From Sulfidibacter corallicola (GTDB taxonomy: Bacteria > Acidobacteriota > Holophagae > Acanthopleuribacterales > Acanthopleuribacteraceae), in assembly GCF_017498545.1 (NCBI RefSeq), contig NZ_CP071793.1, positions 5,047,001 to 5,111,000 on the forward strand: a DNA stretch of 64,000 nt, written 5' to 3'. A program made the translations under genes and the position numbers. Shown piece by piece: positions 1-8,397 of this stretch. Under the pieces are notes generated by a model. That model did not search any database, was not told the origin of the DNA, and saw only the letters and a list, made by a program, of their open reading frames with translations. How positions within the stretch are numbered: position 1 is the first letter of the stretch; the number at the start of each line of letters is the position of its first letter.

Positions 1-1
1 T

Positions 2-1450
2 TACTATCACGGGATCGTGCCCTATTTTGCCGCGCCTCGCGACGAACTCAGCATTGCCACCGAAGTCCACAAGGGACTCGATGCCACCAACATGTGGATC
101 AAGGCCCGGGTCATGGTGCTCTACGGCGGTGCCGCCATCGGCCTGTTCGCGCCTCTGGCACTCCGGCTGGCCGCCGGCGGGCGATTCTTCTATCCGCTGA
201 TGGCCTGTCTGGGCTGGGCCTGGGTACTCCTGCTGAATCTTCAAAACGATACGGGCTGGTTCCCCGGTTTCTGGGCCTGGGGCTTGATGGGCTTGGGGCT
301 GGCTCTCTTGCCCTCCCTGTTTCACGCCGTTCGGAGTTTGTTCGGCATCGACGAGGAGGGCAGCATCTGGTTGGTCCTGTTGGCTTGGTTCGCCGGCCTG
401 GCGCTGTTTCAAATCGGGCTCGCGGCCTTCGCCTCACCTCGTTACAACCTGCTGCTCTTTGCCGCCCTGCTTCTGATGGTGCTCCGCGCCACCCCGCCGC
501 GGTTTGCCGCGGTCACCGTCTGGACCTTGATCAGCACCGGTATCGCGGTCGGTCTCGGGTGGATGGTGGCACGCGTGGAGTTCGATTTCAGTCGCGCCCA
601 ACGCGTCGCCGATCTGGAACTTCCCGTCGCGCCCGGCGAAATTCACTTCGTCGGCGAGATGGGGGTTCGCCACTACGGCGAACAGGCCGGCATGATCTAT
701 CTACAGGTCGACCAAACGGATGACGTGCGCTACCTGCTCGTGCCGCGTCTCACCGATCACATCCAGGTGCCCGAATCGCTGCTGGCGCGTGCGGAGATCG
801 CCGGCCGATACGAGGTGCCGAGCCGCTGGCCCCTGCGGCTGCACGCACCCGACCACCACACCAGTTACTATCTGCACGCACGGGGCATCTTGCCGTTCTC
901 GTTCGTTCCCGGCCCGGGAACGATGGAAGCTTACACCCTCTTCAAGGTCTATCACCAGATCATGCCCGCCTGGGTCGTCGGCCCCGAATCCAGGATCGAA
1001 CCGGCGGGACCCATCTTGCCCGAATCGCCGATCGTCACGGAGTTCGATTGCCCGAAGGATGGACTGACGCGGGTTCGACTGAATCTGGCGACCTACAACC
1101 GGATCAACACGTCGACGTTGCGGGTGGCGATCAGCGAACTCGGCCTGGCGGAGGCCGAGGAGTCCCTGTTGTGGTCGGTCGATCTCGATGCCGCCCAGAT
1201 TCGCGACAACAGTTGGTTGACCCTGGATTTAGAGCCCCTTGCGAGCGCCGGCAAACGCTTGAGACTGGCGCTTTCCTCGCCGGATGCGACTCCCGCCAAC
1301 GCGGTGACCATTTGGGTGAACAGGGCCGGCGCGGGCGGCTACCGCTACGGAGAGACGGTTCAAGCAGGCCAATTGGGACTCTCGATGTTTTGTTTCCCTC
1401 GTGCAGCCGCCGGGGAAGTCGAGACGGTGGCGCCGAATCCCAGCGAGTGA
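2..1450 (+). CDS. Membrane protein, glycosyltransferase-39-like, 5' end cut by window edge
   Basis: The frame is open from the first base (it reads Tyr-Tyr-His-Gly-Ile-Val-Pro), so the start lies upstream; the GTG at 17 is an internal Val. The first half has about five hydrophobic segments (roughly residues 35-55, 60-80, 85-105, 120-160 and 170-190). They are followed by a soluble C-terminal part of about 280 residues that looks like an all-beta jelly roll, with regularly spaced strands and DNSWLTLDLEPL. A polytopic membrane half with a soluble beta tail is seen in bacterial PMT/ArnT-type (GT39-like) sugar transferases, but no catalytic loop is inside the window, so the assignment is tentative. 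It is followed after 93 bp by a small membrane protein gene. Confidence 0.55.
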   Translation, partial: YYHGIVPYFAAPRDELSIATEVHKGLDATNMWIKARVMVLYGGAAIGLFAPLALRLAAGGRFFYPLMACLGWAWVLLLNLQNDTGWFPGFWAWGLMGLGLALLPSLFHAVRSLFGIDEEGSIWLVLLAWFAGLALFQIGLAAFASPRYNLLLFAALLLMVLRATPPRFAAVTVWTLISTGIAVGLGWMVARVEFDFSRAQRVADLELPVAPGEIHFVGEMGVRHYGEQAGMIYLQVDQTDDVRYLLVPRLTDHIQVPESLLARAEIAGRYEVPSRWPLRLHAPDHHTSYYLHARGILPFSFVPGPGTMEAYTLFKVYHQIMPAWVVGPESRIEPAGPILPESPIVTEFDCPKDGLTRVRLNLATYNRINTSTLRVAISELGLAEAEESLLWSVDLDAAQIRDNSWLTLDLEPLASAGKRLRLALSSPDATPANAVTIWVNRAGAGGYRYGETVQAGQLGLSMFCFPRAAAGEVETVAPNPSE

Positions 1451-1501
1451 CTGCAGACGCCGGCTTCGCCAGCTTCGATGTTTTCCCGGGCCGACCTCTG
1501 C

Positions 1502-1536
1502 TATAATGGTCGGGCTCTTTTCGGGGGCAAAGGAGG
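1502..1536 (+). promoter_or_regulatory. -10 element and ribosome binding site of the small Cys-rich protein gene
   Basis: A perfect TATAAT stands at 1502-1507. A strong Shine-Dalgarno AAAGGAGG at 1529-1536 lies 7 bases before the ATG at 1544. The -35 region is poor (TGTTTT at the expected distance). The element argues that the small gene has its own transcript and that the ATG at 1544, not the earlier ATG at 1478, is the start. Confidence 0.45.
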
Positions 1537-1543
1537 ACCGACC

Positions 1544-1819
1544 ATGCTGACCACTTTTCTTTTTGCACTCGTCGTGTTCAGTGTCTGTTTTTTCGGGTTG
1601 GGCATCGGGTTTTTTCTTCGTGGCGTGGCCATGAAAGCCTCCTGCCGCAGCACCGCCCATTTCATGGATGAAGATCCAAGCTGCGGGGCCTGCGCCAAGA
1701 AGGAAAAAGAGCTTTGCCCCAGCGACGACGAGTCCGGTCTACTGCACATCTCCCAGATCAGCAACCCCCACCGCACCATGAAAGAGCGCGACAAGCCCGA
1801 ACCCGGTTATCAAGTCTGA
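1544..1819 (+). CDS. Small membrane-anchored Cys-rich protein, NqrM (DUF539)-like
   Basis: This is a 91-residue protein with one N-terminal membrane helix (residues 3-25, LGIGFFLRG at its end) followed by a cytoplasmic-type tail with four Cys: Ser-Cys-Arg, then CGAC, then KELC. A single helix followed by G-x-C ... C-x2-C ... C resembles NqrM, which delivers iron to Na+-translocating NADH:quinone reductase, and related small proteins. The Gly-Ser-Cys-Gly-Gly signature of NqrM is not intact (ASCRS instead), so this is only a resemblance, and no nqr genes are nearby. The ATG at 1544 is preferred because of the AAAGGAGG site. A metal-binding role is inference from the Cys spacing. Confidence 0.6.
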   Translation: MLTTFLFALVVFSVCFFGLGIGFFLRGVAMKASCRSTAHFMDEDPSCGACAKKEKELCPSDDESGLLHISQISNPHRTMKERDKPEPGYQV

Positions 1820-1972
1820 GAGCCACCGATCGGCGGCTCGGTATCGGCATGCGGGTTTCAGGCATCGGGCGTTTCTGCTTTGGCAAAAGCAGGGTGGGCG
1901 CCCAGCTTGGAAGTATCAACGCGAAGCGCACCGATTCGGTGAGCCCGCACGCGCGTAAGAGACGTAAAGCCT

Positions 1973-2001
1973 GTAGGTTGGCCGGCTCGGCCGACTATTC
2001 G
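1973..2001 (+). repeat. Variable-arm hairpin, family 1
   Basis: GTAGG flank, then arm GTTGGCCG (1977-1984), loop GCT, arm CGGCCGAC (1988-1995), then TATTCGGAG. All eight positions pair, one as T-G wobble. The same flanks and loop with other arms recur at 2.5, 18.7, 19.4 and 34.2 kb. Confidence 0.7.
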
Positions 2002-2070
2002 GAGTAACGTGTGTAGCAGGCCGGAGTTACGCCAAAGAGCGAAGCCGATACTTTCCCTCACCGCGCGCTG

Positions 2071-2480
2071 TCGAAGCGACCTGCCACAGATCGAAATCAA
2101 TCATCGAGAGATTTAGAGGCTCGACTTTGCTGCTTCGAACTTTTCCCACTGGAACTTGCGAAGGGTGGGTTACTCCGAAAAGTAGGCCGCGCCATACCGG
2201 GCGTGCCATACCGATCCTGCTCAACCAATCGAAGCGATCTGGCATAGATCGAAATCGATCATCGAGAGATCTGTAGGCTCGACTATGCTGCTTCTCACTT
2301 TTACCACTGGAACTTGCGAAGGGTGGGTTACTCCGAAAAGTAGGCCGTGCCATATCGGGCGTGCCATACCGATCCTGCTCAACCAATCGAAGCGATCTGG
2401 CATAGATCGAAATCGATCATCGAGAGATCTGTAGGCTCGACTATGCTGCTTCGCACTTTTCCCACTGGAACTTGCGAAGC
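2071..2480. repeat. 158-bp tandem repeat, about 2.6 copies
   Basis: Copies begin at 2071, 2229 and 2387, each opening with TCGAAGCGA and continuing through CATCGAGAGAT and CTGGAACTTGCGAAG; the third copy breaks off near 2480. Copies 2 and 3 are nearly identical and copy 1 is more diverged, which suggests a recent duplication of the downstream unit. The TCGAAGCG word is the 3' flank of the dispersed hairpin family, so the unit probably arose from that element. Confidence 0.85.
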
Positions 2481-2485
2481 GTGGA

Positions 2486-2520
2486 TCGCTTCGAAGTGTC
2501 GGGCCAGCGGCCCAACCTAC
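2486..2520 (-). repeat. Variable-arm hairpin, family 1
   Basis: Read on the minus strand: GTAGG flank, arm GTTGGGCC, loop GCT, arm GGCCCGAC, then ACTTCGAAGCGA. The plus-strand arms are 2498-2505 and 2509-2516. It abuts the third copy of the 158-bp repeat. Confidence 0.7.
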
Positions 2521-2608
2521 CGCAATTCCGCCCCTCAAAGCATTCGGGAACTCCGGGCACGGGTCGCTTCGACAAATTCATCCGGCGGGCTTACCGTCCC
2601 TTTTACCG

Positions 2609-3598
2609 TTACTGGTTTTCCCGCAGCTTCGTCGAGGAAAGCTCCTGGTAGGGGTGGTTCGCCAATCGCGCGACCTGACAGCCGTGGGCGTTCAACCAGG
2701 TGGTGGCGCGCTTGAGCGATTTCGGCTTGGAGTGGCGCGGCGCCACGAAAAGCGTATCCAGTGAGGCGGCGAGGGTTTCGGCTTCGAACCAGTCCGGGAA
2801 GCTCGCGAAGCTGTCCTCACCGACCAGCAGGGATCGGGACTCACGCGTCACGTAAGGAACCCATTGCGCCGTGGGGTTCGGTTGTTCTCGCCCGCAAAAG
2901 CCGGGGAAGACGCAGGCGCCCAAATCGGCGACCGCCGATTGGAGTTCGCGAAACAGCGACCAGTAGCAGCGATCGGAGGGGCCCTTTTTGAAGGGGTTGG
3001 CGTCGGGAACGACCACGACGTCCTGGGGATTGGGGCAGAGCGAGACGCAGGCGTGGTGGCCCAGGTGCCAGGGGTCGAAGGTTCCGCCGTAGAAAACCGG
3101 GTGGTGGGGAAAGTATTCCGGCACACCGAAGGCACCCACCGTGCGTAGGGGTGCGACGGCGGTCGGCATCGGCTGCCAGAAGCAGCCCAGGGCTTCACAC
3201 AGAATGGCGCCGTGATCGAAGGCCAGCCGCGGCAGCTCGCGCAACGGCACCCACTGTGCCTCGCGGGCATCGTCGCAACCGCGCACGTAGCGCGATTCGG
3301 GCAGCCAGAAAAGGAACGGCTGAGAGATCGTCCAGCCGCGTGGGTCGCGATCCTTTTTTGCGCGTAACGATAGCGGAATCGCGCGGGTGGGCGGCAAATC
3401 GAGTCGGGTTTCTTCTTTGAGCTCGCGCAGGGCGGCGGAGAAAGGCAGTTCGAAGGCGTCGACGAAACCGCCGGGAAAGGCCAACCAATCCCGGAAGGGC
3501 GCGCGACCGCGACGAATGACCAGGATTTCCATGGCCTCGCCACTTCCGGAGAGGACCACGGCATCCACCGTCAGGGCTGGTTTGGGATATTTGGACAT
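2609..3598 (-). CDS. Nudix hydrolase fused to NadD-like nucleotidyltransferase
   Basis: The N-terminal half (about residues 8-145) is a Nudix domain with a full box: Gly-Gly-Phe-Val-Asp-Ala-Phe-Glu, seven residues, then RELKEE (about 43-64). The C-terminal half (about 165-329) is a nucleotidyltransferase alpha/beta-phosphodiesterase-type domain: GGTFDPWHLGHH gives the (T/H)xGH-type ATP site, and SSTKLR near the end matches the ISSTxxR motif of NMN/NaMN adenylyltransferases. The known NadM-Nudix proteins act in NAD recycling (NMN adenylylation plus ADP-ribose cleavage) but carry the two domains in the opposite order. The ATG at 3598 has AGGTG five bases upstream and is preferred over the GTG at 3604. 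The NAD-salvage role is inferred from the domains. Confidence 0.8.
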   Translation of the reverse strand: MSKYPKPALTVDAVVLSGSGEAMEILVIRRGRAPFRDWLAFPGGFVDAFELPFSAALRELKEETRLDLPPTRAIPLSLRAKKDRDPRGWTISQPFLFWLPESRYVRGCDDAREAQWVPLRELPRLAFDHGAILCEALGCFWQPMPTAVAPLRTVGAFGVPEYFPHHPVFYGGTFDPWHLGHHACVSLCPNPQDVVVVPDANPFKKGPSDRCYWSLFRELQSAVADLGACVFPGFCGREQPNPTAQWVPYVTRESRSLLVGEDSFASFPDWFEAETLAASLDTLFVAPRHSKPKSLKRATTWLNAHGCQVARLANHPYQELSSTKLRENQ

Positions 3599-3839
3599 AG
3601 GCACCTGGAGTTCATGGCGTTGGGGTCATGCGAATTTCCGAGCGATTGGCCGGGGCCGAATCACTCCGTGGCCGACGATGGGAAGGCACCTCGCGGAAGG
3701 TCGGTTTGGCGGATTCGAAGCGAGGAATTCGAGATCTGCATGCACCCGATTGGGCCGGTGGGATTCGCGAAAAACCCGAATCCCACCGGGGCCGCGATCG
3801 GGACCGCCGGTCGGGTGGACCCGTGGCCCACCCGTCAGG

Positions 3840-5249
3840 TCAAAGGGCCGCGTGAATGGCCAGGATGTGGGCCACGCAGCAGGTCAATTTCTTGGCGTAG
3901 GGAACGTGGAGGAATTCGTTGGGGCCGTGAGCGTTGCTGTTGGGACCCAACACGCCGGTGACCACGAACTGGGCCTTGGGAAATTTCTCGCCGAGCATGC
4001 CCATGAAGGGAATGGTGCCGCCCTCGCCCATGTGCAGGGCCGGTTTGTCGTAGAAGGTCTGCGATACCTCGTCGAGCGCATCGGCCAGCCAATCGGCCAG
4101 GGGCGGCGCGTTCCACCCGGTGGCCGCTTCCTCGAACTCGCAGGTGATCTTGGCGTTGTAGGGCGGATTGCGGGACAGAATGTCTTCGACGACCTTCTGG
4201 GCCTCGTGGCCTTCCAGGGTCGGTGGCAGACGCAACGACAGTTTCAGGGTGGAATAGGGCCGCAACACGTTGCCGCCCGATTGAACCGGAGGCAGCCCCT
4301 CGGCACCGGTATAACTGAGTGCGGCGCGCCAGGTACGGTTGAGGATGCAGGCGACCGGGTCGTCGGTGGCCGGCTGCATGCCCTGGACGAAGGGATACTT
4401 GCGGTAGAGTTCCTCACCCAGGGAATCGGCGACGCGCCGGGCTTGCGCCACGCGCTGTTCGGGAATTTCCACCTTGAGCGATTCGGGTACGATCTCACCG
4501 GTGTTCTCGTCTTCGAGGCGCGCCACCAACTGGCGCAACACGCGAAACGAGGACGGGACGATGCCGCTGGCGTCGCCGGAGTGCACGCCCTCCTCCAGGA
4601 CGTCCACGCGCACGGTGCCGCCCACCAGGCCGCGCAGGGAGGTCGTGCTCCACAACTGGTCGTAGTTGCCGGCACCCGAATCGAGGCAGACCACCAGATC
4701 CACCTCGCCGATTTCCGCGGAGAAGTGATCCACGTAGGCGGGCAGGTCCGGCGAGCCGCTTTCTTCGGAGAATTCGATCATCACCACCGCGCGGGGCAGC
4801 TTCACGCCCTGCTCGCGCATGGCCATCATGGCGCACATCGAGGCGAAGAGCGCGTAACCGTCGTCGGCACCGCCGCGACCGTAGAGCTTGCCGTCCTCGT
4901 AAACCGGTTTCCACGGTCCCAGGTCGGCGCGCCACCCGCTCATTTCGGGCTGCTTGTCCAGGTGACCGTAGAGCAGGATGGTCTTGTCCAGATCACCGGG
5001 GATATCCAGCAGAATCAAGGGAGTACGACCTTCCAGGCGACCCTGGTAGGTCTTCATGCCGGGGATCGGATGGGCCTCGATCCATTTCCAGGCCAGTTGG
5101 AAGGCATCTTCCATGTGGCCGTTTGCATCCCAATTGGGATCGAACGCGGGCGACTTGTTGGGGATCCGAATGTAATCGATCAGGGTGGGGACGATTTCGT
5201 CGTCCCAGAACTTGTTGACGAACGCTTCAGTGACTTGGGGATTTGGCAT
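3840..5249 (-). CDS. M20 family dipeptidase (carnosinase/CNDP-like)
   Basis: This 469-residue metallopeptidase is the usual length for the M20 CNDP-type group. The zinc ligands are visible in order: His in LLYGHLDKQP, Asp in GRGGADDGYA (with the bridging Asp next to it), the Glu-Glu pair in EFSEESGS, Asp in VCLDSGAG, and His in NSNAHGPNEF near the C-terminus. The GVHSGDASG segment belongs to the lid/dimerisation domain. There is no signal peptide, so it is probably cytoplasmic and cleaves dipeptides or other N-acyl amino acid bonds; the exact substrate cannot be read. An AAGG site lies 7 bases upstream of the ATG. It is monocistronic, about 240 bp away from the fusion gene downstream. Confidence 0.88.
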   Translation of the reverse strand: MPNPQVTEAFVNKFWDDEIVPTLIDYIRIPNKSPAFDPNWDANGHMEDAFQLAWKWIEAHPIPGMKTYQGRLEGRTPLILLDIPGDLDKTILLYGHLDKQPEMSGWRADLGPWKPVYEDGKLYGRGGADDGYALFASMCAMMAMREQGVKLPRAVVMIEFSEESGSPDLPAYVDHFSAEIGEVDLVVCLDSGAGNYDQLWSTTSLRGLVGGTVRVDVLEEGVHSGDASGIVPSSFRVLRQLVARLEDENTGEIVPESLKVEIPEQRVAQARRVADSLGEELYRKYPFVQGMQPATDDPVACILNRTWRAALSYTGAEGLPPVQSGGNVLRPYSTLKLSLRLPPTLEGHEAQKVVEDILSRNPPYNAKITCEFEEAATGWNAPPLADWLADALDEVSQTFYDKPALHMGEGGTIPFMGMLGEKFPKAQFVVTGVLGPNSNAHGPNEFLHVPYAKKLTCCVAHILAIHAAL

Positions 5250-5701
5250 AAACGAACCTTCCTCATTTACTTAAAAACCGCGTCACCCGGTGCTCCGGTG
5301 TCGGGCCCGTTGGACGTTCGGGCGCGTGGCGATGGTGACGGGTCGACCCTGCTTCTGGCTGGGGCTCACAAATTCGGGCGGCTGCCTGGGTGTGGCGTCG
5401 GGACATGCGAAAAGCCGTGCCCACAGCGACGTCGATCGCCCGTGGCGAAATCGGGGAACATGCCCGTGATGACCGAAACGGAACCCGTGGACCATTGTAC
5501 ATCGGAATCGTTCGGCACCCCAGAGGGATGACCGTCGGGGGGCGGCGCGCCGCGTTTGAAAGGGTCCAGGGCGTCGAACGCCTCGCCGTTCACCGTCCCT
5601 TCGCGGCATGGCTGGCCCCGTGGACGGGCCGCCTCAAACGGCTCGTGTCGGAAGGACCGAATCCGGTCGCGGTGATGGCGGCCGGATTCGGCAAAACGCA
5701 G
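5250..5701. other. Intergenic stretch without recognisable features
   Basis: These 452 bp lie between the start of the M20 peptidase and the end of the CheA-like kinase, both on the minus strand. They should contain the peptidase promoter and a terminator for the kinase operon, but I see no clear -10/-35 pair and no hairpin with a T-run. Frames here have no family resemblance. Confidence 0.5.
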
Positions 5702-7915
5702 TCATTCTACCTGGCGTTCGATGGCGCGCAAGTCCACGATCATCGATACCTGGCCGTCGCCCATCACCGCCGCACCGAGATACTTGCGCAGGTCGATCCA
5801 GGGCACGGGGCGCAGAACCACTTTCTGCAGGCCGAGAATGACATCCACGAAAAAGGCGAAGGGTCGAGACTTGGCCTCCACCGTGATCAGGATGCCGTCC
5901 AGAAGATCGTTGTATTCGCCGTAATAGGGGCCGTCCAAATGCGTGATCGGCATGATCATGCCGTTGCGCTTGACGCATACCGCGCCGTTGGGAAGCCGGT
6001 GCAGGTCCTTGGAGAGGGGGCGGAAGGATCCCGAAATGCTGTCCATCGGCACCACGAACCGTTGCTCGCTGATCTGCACCACGAAGCTCTGCATGATCTG
6101 GGTGCCCACGGTTGCGGGTAACTTGATGAAGAATTCGGTACCCTGACCCGGTTTCGTTTTGACTTCCATGCGCCCGCCGGCATCCTCGACCGCGCGTTTC
6201 ACGGCATCCATGCCCACGCCGCGTCCCGAGATCTCGGTGACCGCGCTCGCGGTGGAAAAACCCGACGAAAAGATGAAGTCCACCAAGAGATCTTCGGTGA
6301 CCGGATCGTTGGGACCCAGCAGGCCGTTCGCGAGGGCCTTTTGGCGGATCTTCTCGTAATCGAGGCCGCGACCGTCGTCCTTGATGGAAAGGGTGATCGT
6401 GTCTTCCGATTCGGTCATGGTCACCGTGACCACGCCCGTCTCGGATTTGCCGGTCTGGGCCCGTTCCGCGGGCGGCTCGATGCCGTGATCGGCGGCGTTG
6501 CGCACCATGTGCACCAACGGTGCCTCCAGGGTTTCGATCAGGCTGCGGTCGATGGTGAGATCGTCCCCGGCGATGACCGTATCGATGCGCTTGTTGCGAG
6601 ACGAAGCCACGTCGCGCACGATCCGCCTGGATTTCTCCAACATGGTGCGCACCGTGACCTTGCGGATTTCCATGATGCTGGCCTGAAGGTCGTCGGAAAG
6701 CTTGGTGAAGGTGTTGATGACGCGCAGAAACGCCGAGGTGATCGGCAACCCCGCCTGGGTTTTGAGCAGCTCGCTGTGGATGTAGCGGAACATTTCGTCG
6801 ACCGCGATCAACTCGCCCACGAAGCTGAGGAAGGCGTCGATGCTGTCTTCCGAGACCCGCATGGTGCGACCGCGGTCCTGTTTGCGGGCTTCCGCGGCCG
6901 GTTCCTCCGCGCGGCGCGGCTGGTCGGCGGCCGGCTGCTCCTCGGCGGCTGCGGACTCCGCTTTTTCGGGCTTGGGCTGCACATCCCCCTGGCCGCTGGG
7001 TGACGGTTCGTCGGATGGGGCCCCTTCACCGGCATCCGATGCCTCGTCGGCCGCCCCGCCTCCGCCGGGATAGGTTTCCCAGGCTTGCATCTGGGCCAGG
7101 CGGCGGCCCTTTTCGATCAGTGAATTGCGCAGGATGTCGTCGAATCCGATGCGGCTCACGAACAGGTCGAACTCTTCCAGCGCTTCGGCGATGGTGTGTT
7201 GCGCCGCGTCGGTTTCGGCCAGTTCGGTCATTTCTTTCAGGCAGGCCTCCACCAGTTCCGCCTGCTGCTCTTTGGTCAGCCCGGAAGGTGGGTTTTCGAG
7301 GATTTGCATCATGGAGGCCAGCGGTCCGTCGGGGGTCGCGTCTTCTTCGGGAGCCTCCTCCGCAGGTTCTTCCTCGGGGGTGCCGGCAGCCAGGAGGTCG
7401 ATGGCCTGCATCAGGGTCGCGTGTTCCTCGGTGTTGGCCAACAACGGTGCGTCGGCCAGCTTTCGCAGCAGGACCAAGGCTTGGGGGATCGGGCTTTCGA
7501 CGGCTTCGGTGGAGGCGTCGAGCTGCTTGACCACCTGTTCCATCACCGCTTCGTAGCGCTCCGCCTCGCAAGCCTCGTCACCGGCTTCGCGGGTGGCGTC
7601 GAGAATGGCGAGAATTTCGTCGACACCGGACAGCAAGGTGTCGATGATGACGGGCTGCACCGACAACTTGCCTTTTCGCAATCGGTCGAGGATCGATTCC
7701 AGCTCGTGCGCGAGAGCTTTGGTCTTGAGAAGGCCGAAATAAGCCGCGTTGCCTTTCAAGGAGTGAACCGGTCGAAACACGGCTTCGATAATGGACAGGT
7801 CGCCCGGCGCTTGCTCTAACTGAACGAACAGCCCCGGGATCAGACTCAATGATTCCACCGACTCATCGATGAAATCGATCATCATCTCTCGGTCGATATC
7901 ATATTCGTCGTCCAC
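5702..7915 (-). CDS. CheA-like hybrid chemosensory histidine kinase
   Basis: The domains read in CheA order. An N-terminal Hpt domain carries the phosphoryl-accepting His51 in PVHSLKGNA. A long acidic Ala/Glu/Pro-rich linker follows (about 150-340), with a helical segment at about 200-285. A dimerisation helix region (about 350-430) leads to an HATPase domain with N box HMVRNAADHGIEPP, G1 DDGRGLDY and G2 GRGVGMDAV, and the C-terminus is a CheW-like domain (about 610-735). The GTG start has GAGGGGAG upstream and begins 12 bases after the receiver gene, so the two are co-transcribed. No MCP, CheW, CheR or CheB gene is in the window, so this is probably a non-chemotaxis module of the FrzE/ChpA sort. 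Its output target is unknown. Confidence 0.88.
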   Translation of the reverse strand: MDDEYDIDREMMIDFIDESVESLSLIPGLFVQLEQAPGDLSIIEAVFRPVHSLKGNAAYFGLLKTKALAHELESILDRLRKGKLSVQPVIIDTLLSGVDEILAILDATREAGDEACEAERYEAVMEQVVKQLDASTEAVESPIPQALVLLRKLADAPLLANTEEHATLMQAIDLLAAGTPEEEPAEEAPEEDATPDGPLASMMQILENPPSGLTKEQQAELVEACLKEMTELAETDAAQHTIAEALEEFDLFVSRIGFDDILRNSLIEKGRRLAQMQAWETYPGGGGAADEASDAGEGAPSDEPSPSGQGDVQPKPEKAESAAAEEQPAADQPRRAEEPAAEARKQDRGRTMRVSEDSIDAFLSFVGELIAVDEMFRYIHSELLKTQAGLPITSAFLRVINTFTKLSDDLQASIMEIRKVTVRTMLEKSRRIVRDVASSRNKRIDTVIAGDDLTIDRSLIETLEAPLVHMVRNAADHGIEPPAERAQTGKSETGVVTVTMTESEDTITLSIKDDGRGLDYEKIRQKALANGLLGPNDPVTEDLLVDFIFSSGFSTASAVTEISGRGVGMDAVKRAVEDAGGRMEVKTKPGQGTEFFIKLPATVGTQIMQSFVVQISEQRFVVPMDSISGSFRPLSKDLHRLPNGAVCVKRNGMIMPITHLDGPYYGEYNDLLDGILITVEAKSRPFAFFVDVILGLQKVVLRPVPWIDLRKYLGAAVMGDGQVSMIVDLRAIERQVE

Positions 7916-7927
7916 GTGCGTCTCCCC

Positions 7928-8341
7928 TCAGGGTTTCATACCCCTAAGTTCCCGTAATTTTCGTTGCCAATTCTTTAGGCGCTCTTCGATGCGATTGACT
8001 GCATTTTCTAATTCGGCCAAATCCTGTAATGGCTTGAAAATGAAAGTTTCGGCACCGAGCCTCAGGCAACTCAGGGCGTTGTCCAGGGTGACGTAGCCGG
8101 TGATGACGATCGGACGGAGGGTCGGGTTGTGTTCCTTGATGTAACGCAACAACTCGATGCCGTTCATGTCGGGCATCATCACATCGGTGATAACCACGTC
8201 GATGCGTTGTGTTTCCAGAATGCGAACGGCTTCCCGGCCGTTGGCGGCGGTCATGACGTCATAGTCCAGCAGAGAGAAGTGGCGAGAGAGCATGTCGCGA
8301 ATCATTTCCTCGTCATCGACGATCAAAAGAATCAAGCTCAT
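7928..8341 (-). CDS. Single-domain response regulator receiver
   Basis: This 137-residue CheY-like receiver has the acidic pocket Asp9-Asp10-Glu11, the phosphoryl-acceptor Asp53 (VITDVMMPDMNG), Thr81 (VITGY) and Lys103 (FKPLQ). The last 25 residues are a charged helix (NRIEERLKNWQRKLREL) that may mediate dimerisation or partner binding; there is no DNA-binding domain. It lies between two kinase genes (57 bp after the upstream one, 12 bp before the CheA-like one), so it is the natural phosphate shuttle between them. An AAGGGGG site lies 6 bases before the ATG. Confidence 0.9.
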   Translation of the reverse strand: MSLILLIVDDEEMIRDMLSRHFSLLDYDVMTAANGREAVRILETQRIDVVITDVMMPDMNGIELLRYIKEHNPTLRPIVITGYVTLDNALSCLRLGAETFIFKPLQDLAELENAVNRIEERLKNWQRKLRELRGMKP

Positions 8342-8397
8342 GAAATACCCCCTTCAACGGCAGTGGGTGATGGTGCATCGTGATTGAATGACCTGCA

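Larger units (their letters stand above)
1820..2608. other. Gene-free repeat patch
   Basis: This 789-bp stretch between a plus-strand and a minus-strand gene holds two variable-arm hairpins (1973-2001 and 2486-2520) and a 158-bp tandem repeat (2071-2480). A further degenerate copy of the hairpin flanks is at about 2560-2610. Reading frames inside are repeat artefacts, with the same peptides recurring at the repeat period. Confidence 0.75.

Noticed and set aside
1544..1819. Firm assignment as NqrM
   Set aside because: The GSCGG core is not conserved and there are no nqr genes nearby.
3387..5531. Open frame of 714 codons on the plus strand
   Set aside because: It lies antisense to the M20 peptidase and Nudix fusion genes, which have full motifs; the peptide is Gly/His/Gln-rich with no family pattern, as expected from an antisense frame in high-GC DNA.
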